Source: Spirosoma pollinicola (GTDB taxonomy: Bacteria > Bacteroidota > Bacteroidia > Cytophagales > Spirosomataceae). Taken from it: a stretch of 64,000 nt of DNA. The position numbers and the translations under genes are program-made. The stretch covers positions 8,366,468 to 8,430,467 of the forward strand of contig NZ_CP025096.1 of the NCBI RefSeq assembly GCF_002831565.1, given 5' to 3'. The notes under the pieces are model-generated. The model had not been told where the DNA came from, searched no databases, and saw nothing but the letters and a program-made list of their open reading frames with translations. The stretch's first letter is position 1. Every line of letters begins with the position of its first letter. This document shows positions 17,439 to 29,089 of this stretch, one piece after another.

Positions 17439-18800
17439 ATGTCTCAGGTTATCCATTTTATTTCTATTGGCGGCAGTGCCATGCATAATCTCGCCCTGAC
17501 GCTTCACCAACAAGGCTATACCATTTCGGGCTCTGATGATGAAATCTATGATCCATCGCGAACCCGTTTGCTGCAACACGGCTTATTACCCCCCAAAACG
17601 GGCTGGTTTCCCGAAAAAATAACTACAGATCTGAATGCTGTTATCGTTGGAATGCATGCTAGTAAAGACAACCCTGAACTCGTTAAAGCGCAGGAGCTGG
17701 GTTTACCCATTTATTCGTACCCTGAGTTTATGTACCTGCAAAGCCAGCATAAACAGCGGGTAGTTATTGCCGGTAGTCATGGCAAAACGACCATCACGGC
17801 CATGATTCTGCACGTCCTGAAGTATCATAACCGCAAATTCGATTTTCTTGCTGGCGAGCAAATTGATGGGTTCGAGACGATGGCCCAGCTCACACCCGAT
17901 GCGCCGGTCATTATTCTTGAGGGCGATGAATACCCATCGTCACCTATCGACTCCCGTCCAAAATTTCTGCATTATCAACCCCACATTGCCCTCATCAGCG
18001 GCATTGCCTGGGACCATGTTAATATTTATCCAACCTGGGACGAATATGTCGACGCCTTTGAGTCACTGGCCGAAGCAATGCCTAAAGCGGGTATTTTGAT
18101 TTTCGATGAGTCTGACGATATGCTTGATATTATTGGTCAGAAAGATCGCACCGATATAACCAAGATTCCTTATTTGCCGCATCCTGCTACTACGGTTGAA
18201 GGAAAGACGATTTTACTGACCAAGAAAGGAGCGAAGGTTCCTGTACAGGTATTTGGCCAATATAACCTGAAGAATATTTCTGGTGCCATGACCGTTTGCG
18301 ACCGGATTGGCATTACTGAAGAACAGTTTTACGAAGCCATTCCAACGTTTAGAAACGTGTCCATGCGGCTGGAAAAAGTCGCCGAAAGCAGTCAACGCAT
18401 TTTATTCCGTGACTTTGCCCATTCACCAGTTAAAGTAGAAGCCACTACTGAAGCAGTAAAACACCAGTATCCGAATTGGAAATTAGTAGCCGTTGTTGAG
18501 CTATCTACATTCAGCAGCCTTAATAAAGCGTTTTTAGAGCAGTATAGAGGTACATTAGATATGGCTGATCAAGGTATCGTCTATATCAGCAAAAATGCCT
18601 CAGATGTAAATTCAGAGGCTATCACGGCCGACTATGTGCTTGCTGCTTTTGGAAAGCCGGGACTACTTGTGTTCAATAAGGCCGACGATTTACTGGCTCA
18701 CCTCATTCAACAACGTGATGTAGCCAGCGTTTTTCTGTTAATGAGTTCCGGCAATTTTGATGGGTTGGATTTGAACATGCTGGCAGACCAACTTATTTAA
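17439..18800 (+). CDS. mpl: Mur ligase family protein, Mpl-like murein tripeptide ligase
   Basis: The 453-residue protein has the MurC-type N-terminal Rossmann domain (IHFISIGGSAMHNLAL), the ATP-binding loop AGSHGKTTITAM, the LEGDEYPSSPIDSRPKF segment characteristic of Mpl, and a C-terminal ligase domain (RDFAHSPVKVEAT). Mpl attaches recycled L-Ala-gamma-D-Glu-meso-DAP to UDP-MurNAc in the cytoplasm. A MurC identity is less likely because of the DEYPSSPID motif. The LOG-family gene follows 34 bp downstream. Confidence 0.88.
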   Translation: MSQVIHFISIGGSAMHNLALTLHQQGYTISGSDDEIYDPSRTRLLQHGLLPPKTGWFPEKITTDLNAVIVGMHASKDNPELVKAQELGLPIYSYPEFMYLQSQHKQRVVIAGSHGKTTITAMILHVLKYHNRKFDFLAGEQIDGFETMAQLTPDAPVIILEGDEYPSSPIDSRPKFLHYQPHIALISGIAWDHVNIYPTWDEYVDAFESLAEAMPKAGILIFDESDDMLDIIGQKDRTDITKIPYLPHPATTVEGKTILLTKKGAKVPVQVFGQYNLKNISGAMTVCDRIGITEEQFYEAIPTFRNVSMRLEKVAESSQRILFRDFAHSPVKVEATTEAVKHQYPNWKLVAVVELSTFSSLNKAFLEQYRGTLDMADQGIVYISKNASDVNSEAITADYVLAAFGKPGLLVFNKADDLLAHLIQQRDVASVFLLMSSGNFDGLDLNMLADQLI

Positions 18801-18834
18801 TACGAGCTTTATCCTCCTACTCAGAATCACACCT

Positions 18835-19386
18835 ATGCAAAGTATTGTCGTTTACTGTGCGTCGAGTCTCGGCGTAAACCCATTATATAACGAGGTTGCC
18901 ACTGAACTCGGCGAGAAAATGGCGGCCAATAGTATCCGCCTGATTTATGGCGGGGGCGGTTTTGGTCTTATGGGCAATGTCGCCAACGCTGTTTTACAAA
19001 ACGGTGGTGAAGTGACGGGCGTAATTCCCAATTTTCTTGCTGAGCTGGAAGTGGCTCACCAAACCCTCACCGAACTACACTTTGTTGAAACCATGCACGA
19101 GCGGAAGTTCAAAATGGTACAACTATCAAAAGGAGTAATTGCCTTACCGGGCGGCTATGGAACCATGGACGAATTGTTCGAGATTTTAGCCTGGCGACAA
19201 CTCAAACTGTATGATGGGCCTGTTGCGATTGTCAACACAAACGGCTTTTACGATCTGATGCTTAAGCAGCTTGACCGCATGGTTGCCGATGGCTTTCTGA
19301 GAGCTGAGAACCGGTCTATTCTGCTTGTAGCAGACACTGTTGACGAAGTGCTGGAGATGATAAGTGAGTTCTGGGATAACATATAG
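18835..19386 (+). CDS. LOG-family nucleotide phosphoribohydrolase
   Basis: The 183-residue Rossmann-fold protein carries the family signature PGGYGTMDELFE and the N-terminal YGGGGFGLMG loop. LOG proteins release bases from nucleoside 5'-monophosphates, with cytokinin ribotides in plants and AMP in many bacteria. It is probably in one transcript with mpl. The substrate here is not determined. Confidence 0.9.
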   Translation: MQSIVVYCASSLGVNPLYNEVATELGEKMAANSIRLIYGGGGFGLMGNVANAVLQNGGEVTGVIPNFLAELEVAHQTLTELHFVETMHERKFKMVQLSKGVIALPGGYGTMDELFEILAWRQLKLYDGPVAIVNTNGFYDLMLKQLDRMVADGFLRAENRSILLVADTVDEVLEMISEFWDNI

Positions 19387-19409
19387 TATCCCGGAACTCG
19401 CCCTAACTA

Positions 19410-21701
19410 CTACTTAGCTGACGAAAACGAGAACGGGAAATCAGCTGTATTTGTCCCGCGCTGGGTATTTGGTTTATCTGTCATCTGAAAGTTAAGCGTA
19501 GCACCCTGCATTAACTCTTTATGGCTCACCCAGTTTGGACTATACGTTTTGCCATTTACTGTAAGTCCTTTGATGTATCGGCTTTTCTCGCTGTTTGTAG
19601 GCGCGTTTATCGTTAGTGTCTTTCCATTTTCCAGCTTGAGCGCTATTTTTTTAAACAGTGGTGCGCCTAATATATATTGGTCTGTACCGGGACAAACTGG
19701 ATAGAAACCCATAGCTGAGAACACATACCAAGCCGATGTTTGCCCATTATCTTCATCGCCACAATAGCCATCGGGCGTAGGTTGATACATCCGATTCATC
19801 ACCTCACGCGCCCAATACTGCGTTTTCCAGGGTTGTCCCGCATAATTGTACAGGTAAATCATATGCTGAATCGGCTGGTTGCCGTGAGCGTAATTACCCA
19901 TATTCATAATCTGCATCTCGCGGATTTCATGAATGACAAAGCCGTAGTACGAATCATCAAAAACGGGCGGTACTACAAAAACGGAGTCGAGCATTTTCAC
20001 AAATTCTTTTCGACCACCCATCAAATCGGCAAGTCCCTGAATATCATGAAAAACGGACCAGGTATAATGCCAGCTGTTTCCTTCCGTAAAAGCATCTCCC
20101 CATTTGAACGGGTTGAACAAGGACTGAAATGTACCGTTCTCATTTTTGCCCCGCATCAGTTTTGTCGAAGGATCAAACAGGTTTCTGTAGTTTTGAGAAC
20201 GTCTGGCAAAACGGTCTAATTCGGCCTGTGGCCGCTTTAATTCCTTCGCCAATTGATAAATTGTGAAGTCGTCGTAAGCATATTCCAACGTTCGGGCCGC
20301 ATTTTCATTAATCTTGACATCATAGGGCACATAGCCTAGCTTGTTGTAATAACTCGCGCCTTTTCGGCCAACCGAGCTGAAAGGGCCCTCCGTTTCTGTA
20401 TTTTTTAGAATAGCCTCGTAGAGTGTATTTATATCATAACCTTCCCTAATACCTTTTAAGTAAGCATCGGCGATGATTGACGCAGAATTTGACCCAATCA
20501 TACAGTCTCGGTGCCCCGGACTAGCCCATTCGGGCAAAAATCCACTCTCTTTATACGCATTCACCAGTCCTTCCATGATGTGGGCGTTCATAGTTGGCTG
20601 CGTTAAATTAAATAGCGGAAATGCAGCCCGAAACGTATCCCAAAAGCCATTATCAGTGAACATATAGCCGGGTAATACTTCACCATTATAAGGGCTGTAA
20701 TGCACTACCTTTTTAGTATTATCCAATTCATAAAACTTCCTAGGAAAGAGCATTGTCCGGTATAGACACGAATAAAAAGTGCGAAGCTGCTCGTCAGTAC
20801 CTCCTTCGGCCGTTATCCGGCTTAGTTCCTTGCTCCATACCGCTTTTGCTTTAGCCTTAACGGCGTCAAATGAATCACTGCCAATCTCGTTCAGATTACG
20901 CTCGGCCTGTCCCGCACTGATGAATGAAGAAGCCACACGAGCATAAACCTGCTCGCCTTTTTTAGTTTTAAAACCGACTACAGCTCCAACGTGGTCTGCT
21001 TTCTGTTCAAGTTCTTTTAGTTCTAACTGCTTACCATGCCATACAGCAGTGTTAGCAAACGGTGTATTAAACTGGATAACAAAGTAGTTCTTAAAATTAG
21101 CCGGTACGCCACCGCTGTTTTTAGTTGTATAGCCAATGATTTTATTTTCGGCAGGAATAACTTTTACATACGAACCCTTATCTAATGCATCAATGACTAC
21201 GTATGCGTCCTCTGTTTCCGGAAAGGTAAACCGTAAAGCAGCTGCCCGCTCTGTCGGGCTGATTTCTGTCGTAACGTTGTGGTCAGCCAGATAAACTTTG
21301 TAATAGTAGGGCTTAGCTATTTCTGATTTATGTGAGAACCAGCTAGCGCGTTCATCTTCATTAAAACGCAGTTTGCCTGTAATGGGCATAATAGCAAACT
21401 GGCCATAGTCATTTATCCAGGGGCTGGGTTGGTGCGTTTGTTTGAACCCACGAAGCTTATCAGCATCATAGGTATAGGCCCAGCCATCACCCATTTTTCC
21501 CGTTTGGGGCATCCAGCAATTCATTCCCCAAGGCAAGGTAATGGCTGGATATGTATTCCCGGTTGATAAGATTGGTTTAGAAGCCGTTCCCATAAGTGGG
21601 TTAATCAAATCGACGGGATCAATTTTCTGTTGATTTGATTGAGAAAAGGAAGAAATCATGGCACAACATACAAATGCCAGTGTGAGTAAAGAAGATCGCA
21701 T
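19410..21701 (-). CDS. GH92 alpha-mannosidase, secreted
   Basis: This 763-residue protein has an N-terminal signal peptide (ending MISSFSQS) and the two-domain GH92 layout: an N-terminal beta-sandwich (NPLMGTASKP...YPAITLPWGM) and a C-terminal (alpha/alpha)6 catalytic domain. The latter has AYKESGFLPEWASPGHRDCM, WHYTWSVFHD and the calcium/catalytic region GYCGDEDNGQTSAWYVFSAM. GH92 enzymes are calcium-dependent exo-alpha-mannosidases acting on mannans or N-glycans, usually in the periplasm. Linkage specificity cannot be read. No SusC/D pair is adjacent. Confidence 0.95.
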   Translation of the reverse strand: MRSSLLTLAFVCCAMISSFSQSNQQKIDPVDLINPLMGTASKPILSTGNTYPAITLPWGMNCWMPQTGKMGDGWAYTYDADKLRGFKQTHQPSPWINDYGQFAIMPITGKLRFNEDERASWFSHKSEIAKPYYYKVYLADHNVTTEISPTERAAALRFTFPETEDAYVVIDALDKGSYVKVIPAENKIIGYTTKNSGGVPANFKNYFVIQFNTPFANTAVWHGKQLELKELEQKADHVGAVVGFKTKKGEQVYARVASSFISAGQAERNLNEIGSDSFDAVKAKAKAVWSKELSRITAEGGTDEQLRTFYSCLYRTMLFPRKFYELDNTKKVVHYSPYNGEVLPGYMFTDNGFWDTFRAAFPLFNLTQPTMNAHIMEGLVNAYKESGFLPEWASPGHRDCMIGSNSASIIADAYLKGIREGYDINTLYEAILKNTETEGPFSSVGRKGASYYNKLGYVPYDVKINENAARTLEYAYDDFTIYQLAKELKRPQAELDRFARRSQNYRNLFDPSTKLMRGKNENGTFQSLFNPFKWGDAFTEGNSWHYTWSVFHDIQGLADLMGGRKEFVKMLDSVFVVPPVFDDSYYGFVIHEIREMQIMNMGNYAHGNQPIQHMIYLYNYAGQPWKTQYWAREVMNRMYQPTPDGYCGDEDNGQTSAWYVFSAMGFYPVCPGTDQYILGAPLFKKIALKLENGKTLTINAPTNSEKSRYIKGLTVNGKTYSPNWVSHKELMQGATLNFQMTDKPNTQRGTNTADFPFSFSSAK

Positions 21702-21819
21702 TGAGTTATATAGAAGATCCTTATTTTGAATTCAAAAAGAAATTAAGCCATAAAAATAAGTGATCTACTAATGCATCAATGCTGTTGACCATCTATTTGC
21801 GAAGAATGGCTTAAAACGC

Positions 21820-21847
21820 AAAAAGCCTGTCCGGATGGACAGGCTTT
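21820..21847 (-). terminator. rRNA operon terminator
   Basis: AAAGCCTGTCC and GGACAGGCTTT form a perfect stem downstream of the 5S gene on the minus strand, followed by a T-rich stretch. Confidence 0.85.
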
Positions 21848-21859
21848 CGCTGTTTCAAT

Positions 21860-21971
21860 AGGTGGCATCTTCCTACTCTCCCGCTTATGACAGCAGTACC
21901 ATCGGCAGTACGGGGCTTAACGACTCTGTTCGAAATGGAAGAGGTGAACACCCGCCTAAATTACACCAACC
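21860..21971 (-). rRNA. rrf: 5S ribosomal RNA
   Basis: The reverse complement carries the conserved 5S core (CACCTCTTCCATTTCGAACA, then CCGTACTGCCGATGGTACTG and GGGAGAGTAGGAAG). The two ends are complementary. The ends are set by pairing and are good to a few bases. It is the last gene of the rRNA operon. Confidence 0.93.
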
Positions 21972-22104
21972 TAATTGACTCTTCTGACTATTTACAGTCA
22001 ATGTCTTTGTCTTTTTTCCCACAGAGAGAGACTCTGATTCTATCTTACTAACTGATTTATGTTTGCGAATAGGTATCGCTTGTTGCAAAGCTATGTATAA
22101 ACAC

Positions 22105-24740
<2,636 letters not shown>

Positions 24741-24951
24741 ATTCTACTTGTTGATGTCACGTCTCATACTCCATTAACCCGAAGGTTAATGTCGCTTTAT
24801 CCGTACAGCGGTCTTACCCGGCTGTACGTCTCTCCCTGTAGGTCAAAGAACAGCTTGTCCACTCCCGAAGAAGCGGACAATGTCCTTAACAAACGTCAGC
24901 ACTCAACCCGACTCCTCGATGCACGCCTGGGCGATACATCAATCGGCTCCA
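24741..24951 (-). other. 16S-23S spacer without visible tRNA genes
   Basis: About 210 nt separate 16S and 23S. I find no T-arm or anticodon arm of tRNA-Ile or tRNA-Ala, which many Bacteroidota spacers carry. The spacer may be naturally short or collapsed like the flanking genes. Confidence 0.5.
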
Positions 24952-25239
<288 letters not shown>

Positions 25240-25251
25240 CTAGCTAGCTAG
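25240..25251. other. CTAGCTAGCTAG junction, likely artificial contig linker
   Basis: This 12-mer gives stop codons in all six frames and lies exactly where 16S rRNA breaks off and an internal fragment of a transposase begins. The same 12-mer occurs once more, at 49784-49795, again at a gene break. Confidence 0.75.
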
Positions 25252-25527
25252 AAGAGGAGCTTACGGGATTCAGTTTGTTCTTATCTGGAGTCCAATCGCG
25301 ACCGGATGGACTATGCGGGTTATCAAAAGCGGGGTCTGTTAATCGGTTCGGGAGCCATTGAATCAGCCCACCGGACGGTGGTCCAAAAAAGGCTGAAGCG
25401 ATCGGGCCAACGCTGGAGTGTGGCCGGTGCTCAACATGTGCTAAATCTACGCACTTGCTTTATGAGCGAACGCTGGGAGTTGGTTAGAAAACATATCGAA
25501 CCCTTCAATTACGCAATGGCCGCGTAG
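25252..25527 (+). pseudogene. Transposase C-terminal fragment (ISKra4-like)
   Basis: The open frame runs from the junction through SNRDRMDYAGYQKRG, LLIGSGAIESAHRTVVQKRL and KRSGQRWS to a stop at 25527. The GSGAIESAHR motif is characteristic, as I recall, of ISKra4-type transposases. The N-terminal part is missing at the contig edge. The IS end, just after the stop near 25545, appears to have truncated the AT-rich gene to the right. Confidence 0.75.
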
Positions 25528-26982
25528 CGACAATTTGAAATGCACCCGATCCCAATCTGTCCTGGTATTTGCCGTATTGAAACTAACTAATCCATCAATA
25601 TTTGCATATTGAGCACTTATAGCCGAATATTCAAAGTTATGCTGATTATCGAAGAAAGTGCTTATATCTATAAACGTTCCTCCGCTAAATATAACTTGTT
25701 TCGTAACTTTAGTGTTATCTATACTTAGTTGACCTAAGGAGATGAAACCTTCTGAAAAGTACATATTTCCTCCCACATTAGATCCAGACAAATTTAAAGA
25801 TTTGTATAAATCAAAGATGTTATTAGAGTTTTCTGTTTGCCACTCACTCACAATAAAGGTATCTTGAAAATAGACGTCATTTCTTACTGATATTTTAATC
25901 AAATTACAAGAATTCCATATTATTGTATTTTGTAGAAAAAGAAAATCACATGTTAGTGCATTCCCATTAACACTACCTATAATATTATTGTATCTGAGAC
26001 TCAATCTCTTGTTTATTTGCGCCAGTAAACAATTTACATCACCAAGTATAACATTATTATCGATACTGATCACATCTGACATTATATACTTTATATCTAA
26101 ATCACCGTTTATGACGGCATTGAACAATATAAAATTTGATAATATTTTTGCATTTTCTAAACTTACAACACCATTTAATCTTATTGGCCTATTTGCTGAT
26201 GATTTTATTATTAGATCCTCACCAAGATGAGCTTCATTTAATACGATATCGCCGTATATATCAACAATTGGTCTGTCTGTAATATTTGATATATCATTGT
26301 CTAAATTAGAAAATAATGAGTTATTCTCTAATTCTATACGAAAGTCACCATTTATGTACGTGTTTTTACCATTTATGCTTATGTGCCCTCCGTTTGTTTC
26401 TGTATAACCAATTTTACAGTCTTTAAACACAATAGTTTCTATATTACTATTTTTTAATGATATACCACTATTGAAATCACATTTTTCGAACCAAAGGTCT
26501 ACTTTTATTGTAGTATCGCTTAAATCTAGGGAGTATTCTCTTTTTACTGTTTTAGGTCTATTCAAATTACTCTTTACATTTGACTTTTTTTTATTTTGTT
26601 CAGAGTACCATATATCTTCTGCTGTATTGCATATACGAGCATCTATTATTCTTAGTCTGTTTGTTTTGAGAATTTTGTTGTTTAATTCTGGCGTGTATGC
26701 TATAAAAGAGAAAAGTAATTGTAAGATTTCTGTTCTTATTACTCTTTCAGATTCAACAAGGTAGTTATTTTGATAATGGTTAACTGTAATCGATGTACAG
26801 TCTACTATTCCCGTCAAAGCCCCTTCATACAATAAAATTTTCTCCGCTGAACGGAGCTGTTTGTTTAGTTGATTCCTGGGAATAACTTTTTCTAATTCCT
26901 CCTGTTCATAGCCTAACTCTTTCAAGGCATCTTCTAGTGTTACTACCATGTCTGTGTTTTTTACAAAATTCCTATGATGCAC
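25447..26982 (-). CDS. AT-rich beta-helix-like protein, C-terminus replaced by IS sequence
   Basis: The 511-codon frame on the minus strand encodes, after a short helical N-terminus, many short repeats of the form NGDxxI/LxNN (for example GDVNCLLAQINKRLSLRYNN). These suggest a right-handed beta-helix or pentapeptide-like solenoid. Base composition is strikingly AT-rich compared with neighbours, a sign of recent transfer. About the last 35 codons (25447-25545) are antisense to the transposase fragment, so the native C-terminus was lost by IS insertion. ATG at 26949 (MVVTLEDAL) may be the true start. Function unknown. Confidence 0.55.
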   Translation of the reverse strand: MHHRNFVKNTDMVVTLEDALKELGYEQEELEKVIPRNQLNKQLRSAEKILLYEGALTGIVDCTSITVNHYQNNYLVESERVIRTEILQLLFSFIAYTPELNNKILKTNRLRIIDARICNTAEDIWYSEQNKKKSNVKSNLNRPKTVKREYSLDLSDTTIKVDLWFEKCDFNSGISLKNSNIETIVFKDCKIGYTETNGGHISINGKNTYINGDFRIELENNSLFSNLDNDISNITDRPIVDIYGDIVLNEAHLGEDLIIKSSANRPIRLNGVVSLENAKILSNFILFNAVINGDLDIKYIMSDVISIDNNVILGDVNCLLAQINKRLSLRYNNIIGSVNGNALTCDFLFLQNTIIWNSCNLIKISVRNDVYFQDTFIVSEWQTENSNNIFDLYKSLNLSGSNVGGNMYFSEGFISLGQLSIDNTKVTKQVIFSGGTFIDISTFFDNQHNFEYSAISAQYANIDGLVSFNTANTRTDWDRVHFKLSLRGHCVIEGFDMFSNQLPAFAHKASA

Positions 26983-27059
26983 GTATTTTACCTGCTATGC
27001 CAAGCTACTGATAAACTTAGTTTAGTTGCAAATACCAAATATTTTATTCGCTTTTTATT

Positions 27060-27171
27060 TTAGCTGCGTTAGTAGGCCCCGTAGAACAAGTAAGCTGAAT
27101 CAAGCCAGCAACTTTAAAGTTGCTGGCTTGATTCAGCTTACTTGTTCTACGGGGCCTACTAACGCAGCTAA
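27060..27171. repeat. Perfect 112-bp palindrome (56-bp arms, no loop)
   Basis: The arms 27060-27115 and 27116-27171 are exact reverse complements centred on ACTTTAAAGT. The palindrome sits between the truncated coupling-protein gene and the AT-rich gene, both on the minus strand. See findings for interpretations. Confidence 0.9.
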
Positions 27172-27193
27172 GGGGTCGCCGAAGGCAATTAGA

Positions 27194-27901
27194 TTAAAAA
27201 TCTAAGTTTTCCCCTGGTTGCATGACCTGACCATTGTTATTAGCTCGTCCGTTACTTCGGCCCAAACTAATTGTCGAAGGGTCAATTGGTTTGGGCCGAA
27301 GGGGTTCAAAAATTCCACTCTGACTAGGTCCTTGATGTTTGAATAAACTTTCTACTTCATCCTGGATTCGTAGAAAGTTTTGCTTTAAGTCATAAGTCGT
27401 TACCTGAGTGACGGGTACGATTTCCGGCAATGGGGTGGCTTCTCGTTCTTTAATCTGAGCCTTAAAACTGCTAAAATCCGACTCGACGAGTTGGCCGTAA
27501 AATTCTCCCGGATTCAGCTCTAACTCGTCTTGAACTCGTACCCGGCTGCGCTGGGCATAGCTACGATTAATCATCTGACTTTGCGTTTGAACCGAATCCC
27601 GACTGGTTTCACCTTGGCCCTGGGTGCGGTACTCTACATCTTCCATGCCCCACAGATCACTAATGTATTGTGCCGTTTCCCGGTGGTCGACTCGCCCGTA
27701 AAATTGATTGTTTAGGTTGGCTAGTAAGGCATCTTTCTTGCTGCGCCCGTACATGTCCTCGATCTGGCTTAGATCCTGCGCAGCATAAACTGTAGCGATC
27801 TTGTTCTCTTGACCCGTGGTTGATAATCGCTCAATTCCTAGAATATACTGTTCTGGGACATTATTTAAAACTACAGCAAAGCGTCCTAAATTTGGTTGGA
27901 T
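27194..27901 (-). pseudogene. Coupling protein (TraG/VirD4-like) C-terminal fragment
   Basis: The 236-codon open frame has no plausible N-terminus: it opens just after a stop at 27902-27904 and begins inside the conserved region. NKIATVYAAQDLSQIEDMYG and LANLNNQFYGRVDH align by eye with KVATVYAVQDISQMEGQLG and LGNLSNQFYGRSTN of the full-length protein at 29090-30934. Walker A and B are missing. It is a diverged second copy, not a recent duplicate, whose 5' part was lost by deletion near 27905. Confidence 0.8.
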
Positions 27902-28043
27902 TCATGCGGCCATTTCAATTATAGATTTTGCCCAAACCCAATTTATCTTCTACACAATGCAAAGTTATACAGTATTGAACTGTTCCAAAATACTTAATTT
28001 TGCGAGATTAGCATTGCCCTGATAGTTGATTGTTACGGTAACA

Positions 28044-28250
28044 ATGGAAGATATAAAACAGCGGGTTGGCCAAAAAATTCGAGAGGCTCGAAAAGCGAAG
28101 GGGTTAACCCAAAAAGAATTGGCTGACAAGATTAGCTTATCAGTTGGCACTGTAAATCAATACGAAGTAGGTAAACAGAATCTTACAATAGAGACAATCC
28201 AAAAAGTTGCTAATGCTTTAGGGGTTTCTTTTGACATTATTTTAAGTTAA
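28044..28250 (+). CDS. Small XRE-family helix-turn-helix regulator
   Basis: This 68-residue protein (start at ATG 28044, MEDIKQRVGQ) is almost entirely a Cro/C1-type HTH: IREARKAKGLTQKELADKIS followed by LSVGTVNQYEVGKQNLTIET. Such regulators commonly control mobile-element genes. The next genes on the strand encode a small unknown protein and an HNH nuclease; the region between them carries a strong hairpin. Confidence 0.9.
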   Translation: MEDIKQRVGQKIREARKAKGLTQKELADKISLSVGTVNQYEVGKQNLTIETIQKVANALGVSFDIILS

Positions 28251-28322
28251 TTTTTTTGTCTAAGAATTATGGATATATCCATAATTAAACTTATATTTAT
28301 AGTGTCAAACGACAACAAAAAA

Positions 28323-28362
28323 GCCCCAACGCTGACAACTTGGCGGAAGCTAGCGAAGGGGC
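28323..28362. promoter_or_regulatory. Structured leader hairpin before the 28390 gene
   Basis: GCCCC-AA-CGCT (28323-28333) pairs with AGCG-AA-GGGGC (28352-28362), giving two stacked helices around a symmetric AA/AA internal loop. The first 20 nt recur (19 of 20 identical) at 57782-57801 before another small gene. On the minus strand it is followed by a T-run, so it could also be a terminator. Confidence 0.45.
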
Positions 28363-28389
28363 GAATGTTACACTTAACTTCATAGTCAA

Positions 28390-28674
28390 ATGCAAACGGT
28401 GCAAAATAACGCTGTTTCGAACAGCCATGCAAACGCCTTTGTGCAAGTGATCAGCTTGCCCCTCGTCTCTACCGGCAGTTTCTATGCCCAAATAGAGACT
28501 CTTCGCAATGTTTACCTGTTGACCAAAAACCAATACATGGTTGCCCAACATGGCCGCTTACTAGCGGATGAAGTGCGCACTCTATCGCACCAACTTGAAA
28601 TCCTAATTGATGGATTAGACCCTATGATTAGAGAGGCTATCTCGTCCCATTCAATTGAGTCTGAATCCGAATAA
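28390..28674 (+). CDS. Small protein of unknown function
   Basis: The 94-residue mostly helical protein has no motif I recognise (segments NVYLLTKNQYMVAQHGRLLA and a C-terminal Ser/Glu-rich tail). It ends 5 bp before the HNH gene, so the two are probably one transcript. It may be an accessory protein of the mobile element. Confidence 0.55.
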   Translation: MQTVQNNAVSNSHANAFVQVISLPLVSTGSFYAQIETLRNVYLLTKNQYMVAQHGRLLADEVRTLSHQLEILIDGLDPMIREAISSHSIESESE

Positions 28675-28679
28675 AGTCC

Positions 28680-29018
28680 ATGAATAGTAAACCACTGGAC
28701 AAGGTTGTTTCAGTAAGCAACCTTGTCCGACTTATTCGCCGGATGAATGAGTATGAAAACTGGAAGAGGGCGGTTTTTTTGCGTGATCGGTTCACTTGTC
28801 AGCACTGCGGGGCCAGAAACGGGCGCAAGCGGGTTATTGAAGCCGATCACATTATCAGTATTACCTTATTGGTCAAGGAAAACAAGGTAGATAGTGTAGA
28901 GTCGGCGAGTAGTTGTAATGCTCTTTGGGACGTAAACAATGGGCGAACACTTTGCCATTCATGCCACGAAAAAACGGAATCGTATCCGGGTCGCTTTGTT
29001 TCGAATACAAAAAGGTGA
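28680..29018 (+). CDS. HNH endonuclease
   Basis: The 112-residue protein has a zinc-ribbon-type HNH fold: CQHCGARNG, the catalytic region EADHII, an Asn in DVNNGRTL, and CHSCHEKT. HNH nucleases nick or cut DNA; free-standing versions like this occur in phages and integrative elements. Whether it serves homing, defence or packaging is not readable. A palindromic terminator follows. Confidence 0.85.
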   Translation: MNSKPLDKVVSVSNLVRLIRRMNEYENWKRAVFLRDRFTCQHCGARNGRKRVIEADHIISITLLVKENKVDSVESASSCNALWDVNNGRTLCHSCHEKTESYPGRFVSNTKR

Positions 29019-29028
29019 ATGATAGTTG

Positions 29029-29078
29029 GGTTAAGGCTCATGGATAGGCGTTTTAACGCCTATCCATGAGCCTTAACC
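29029..29078. terminator. Perfect bidirectional palindrome between convergent genes
   Basis: Arms 29029-29052 and 29055-29078 (GGTTAAGGCTCATGGATAGG...) are exact reverse complements around a 2-nt loop, between the HNH gene and the coupling-protein gene. Confidence 0.8.
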
Positions 29079-29089
29079 TCTAAATCCAG

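Noticed and set aside
24741..24951. tRNA-Ile and tRNA-Ala in the rRNA spacer.
   Set aside because: No T-arm or anticodon arm could be found on the minus strand.
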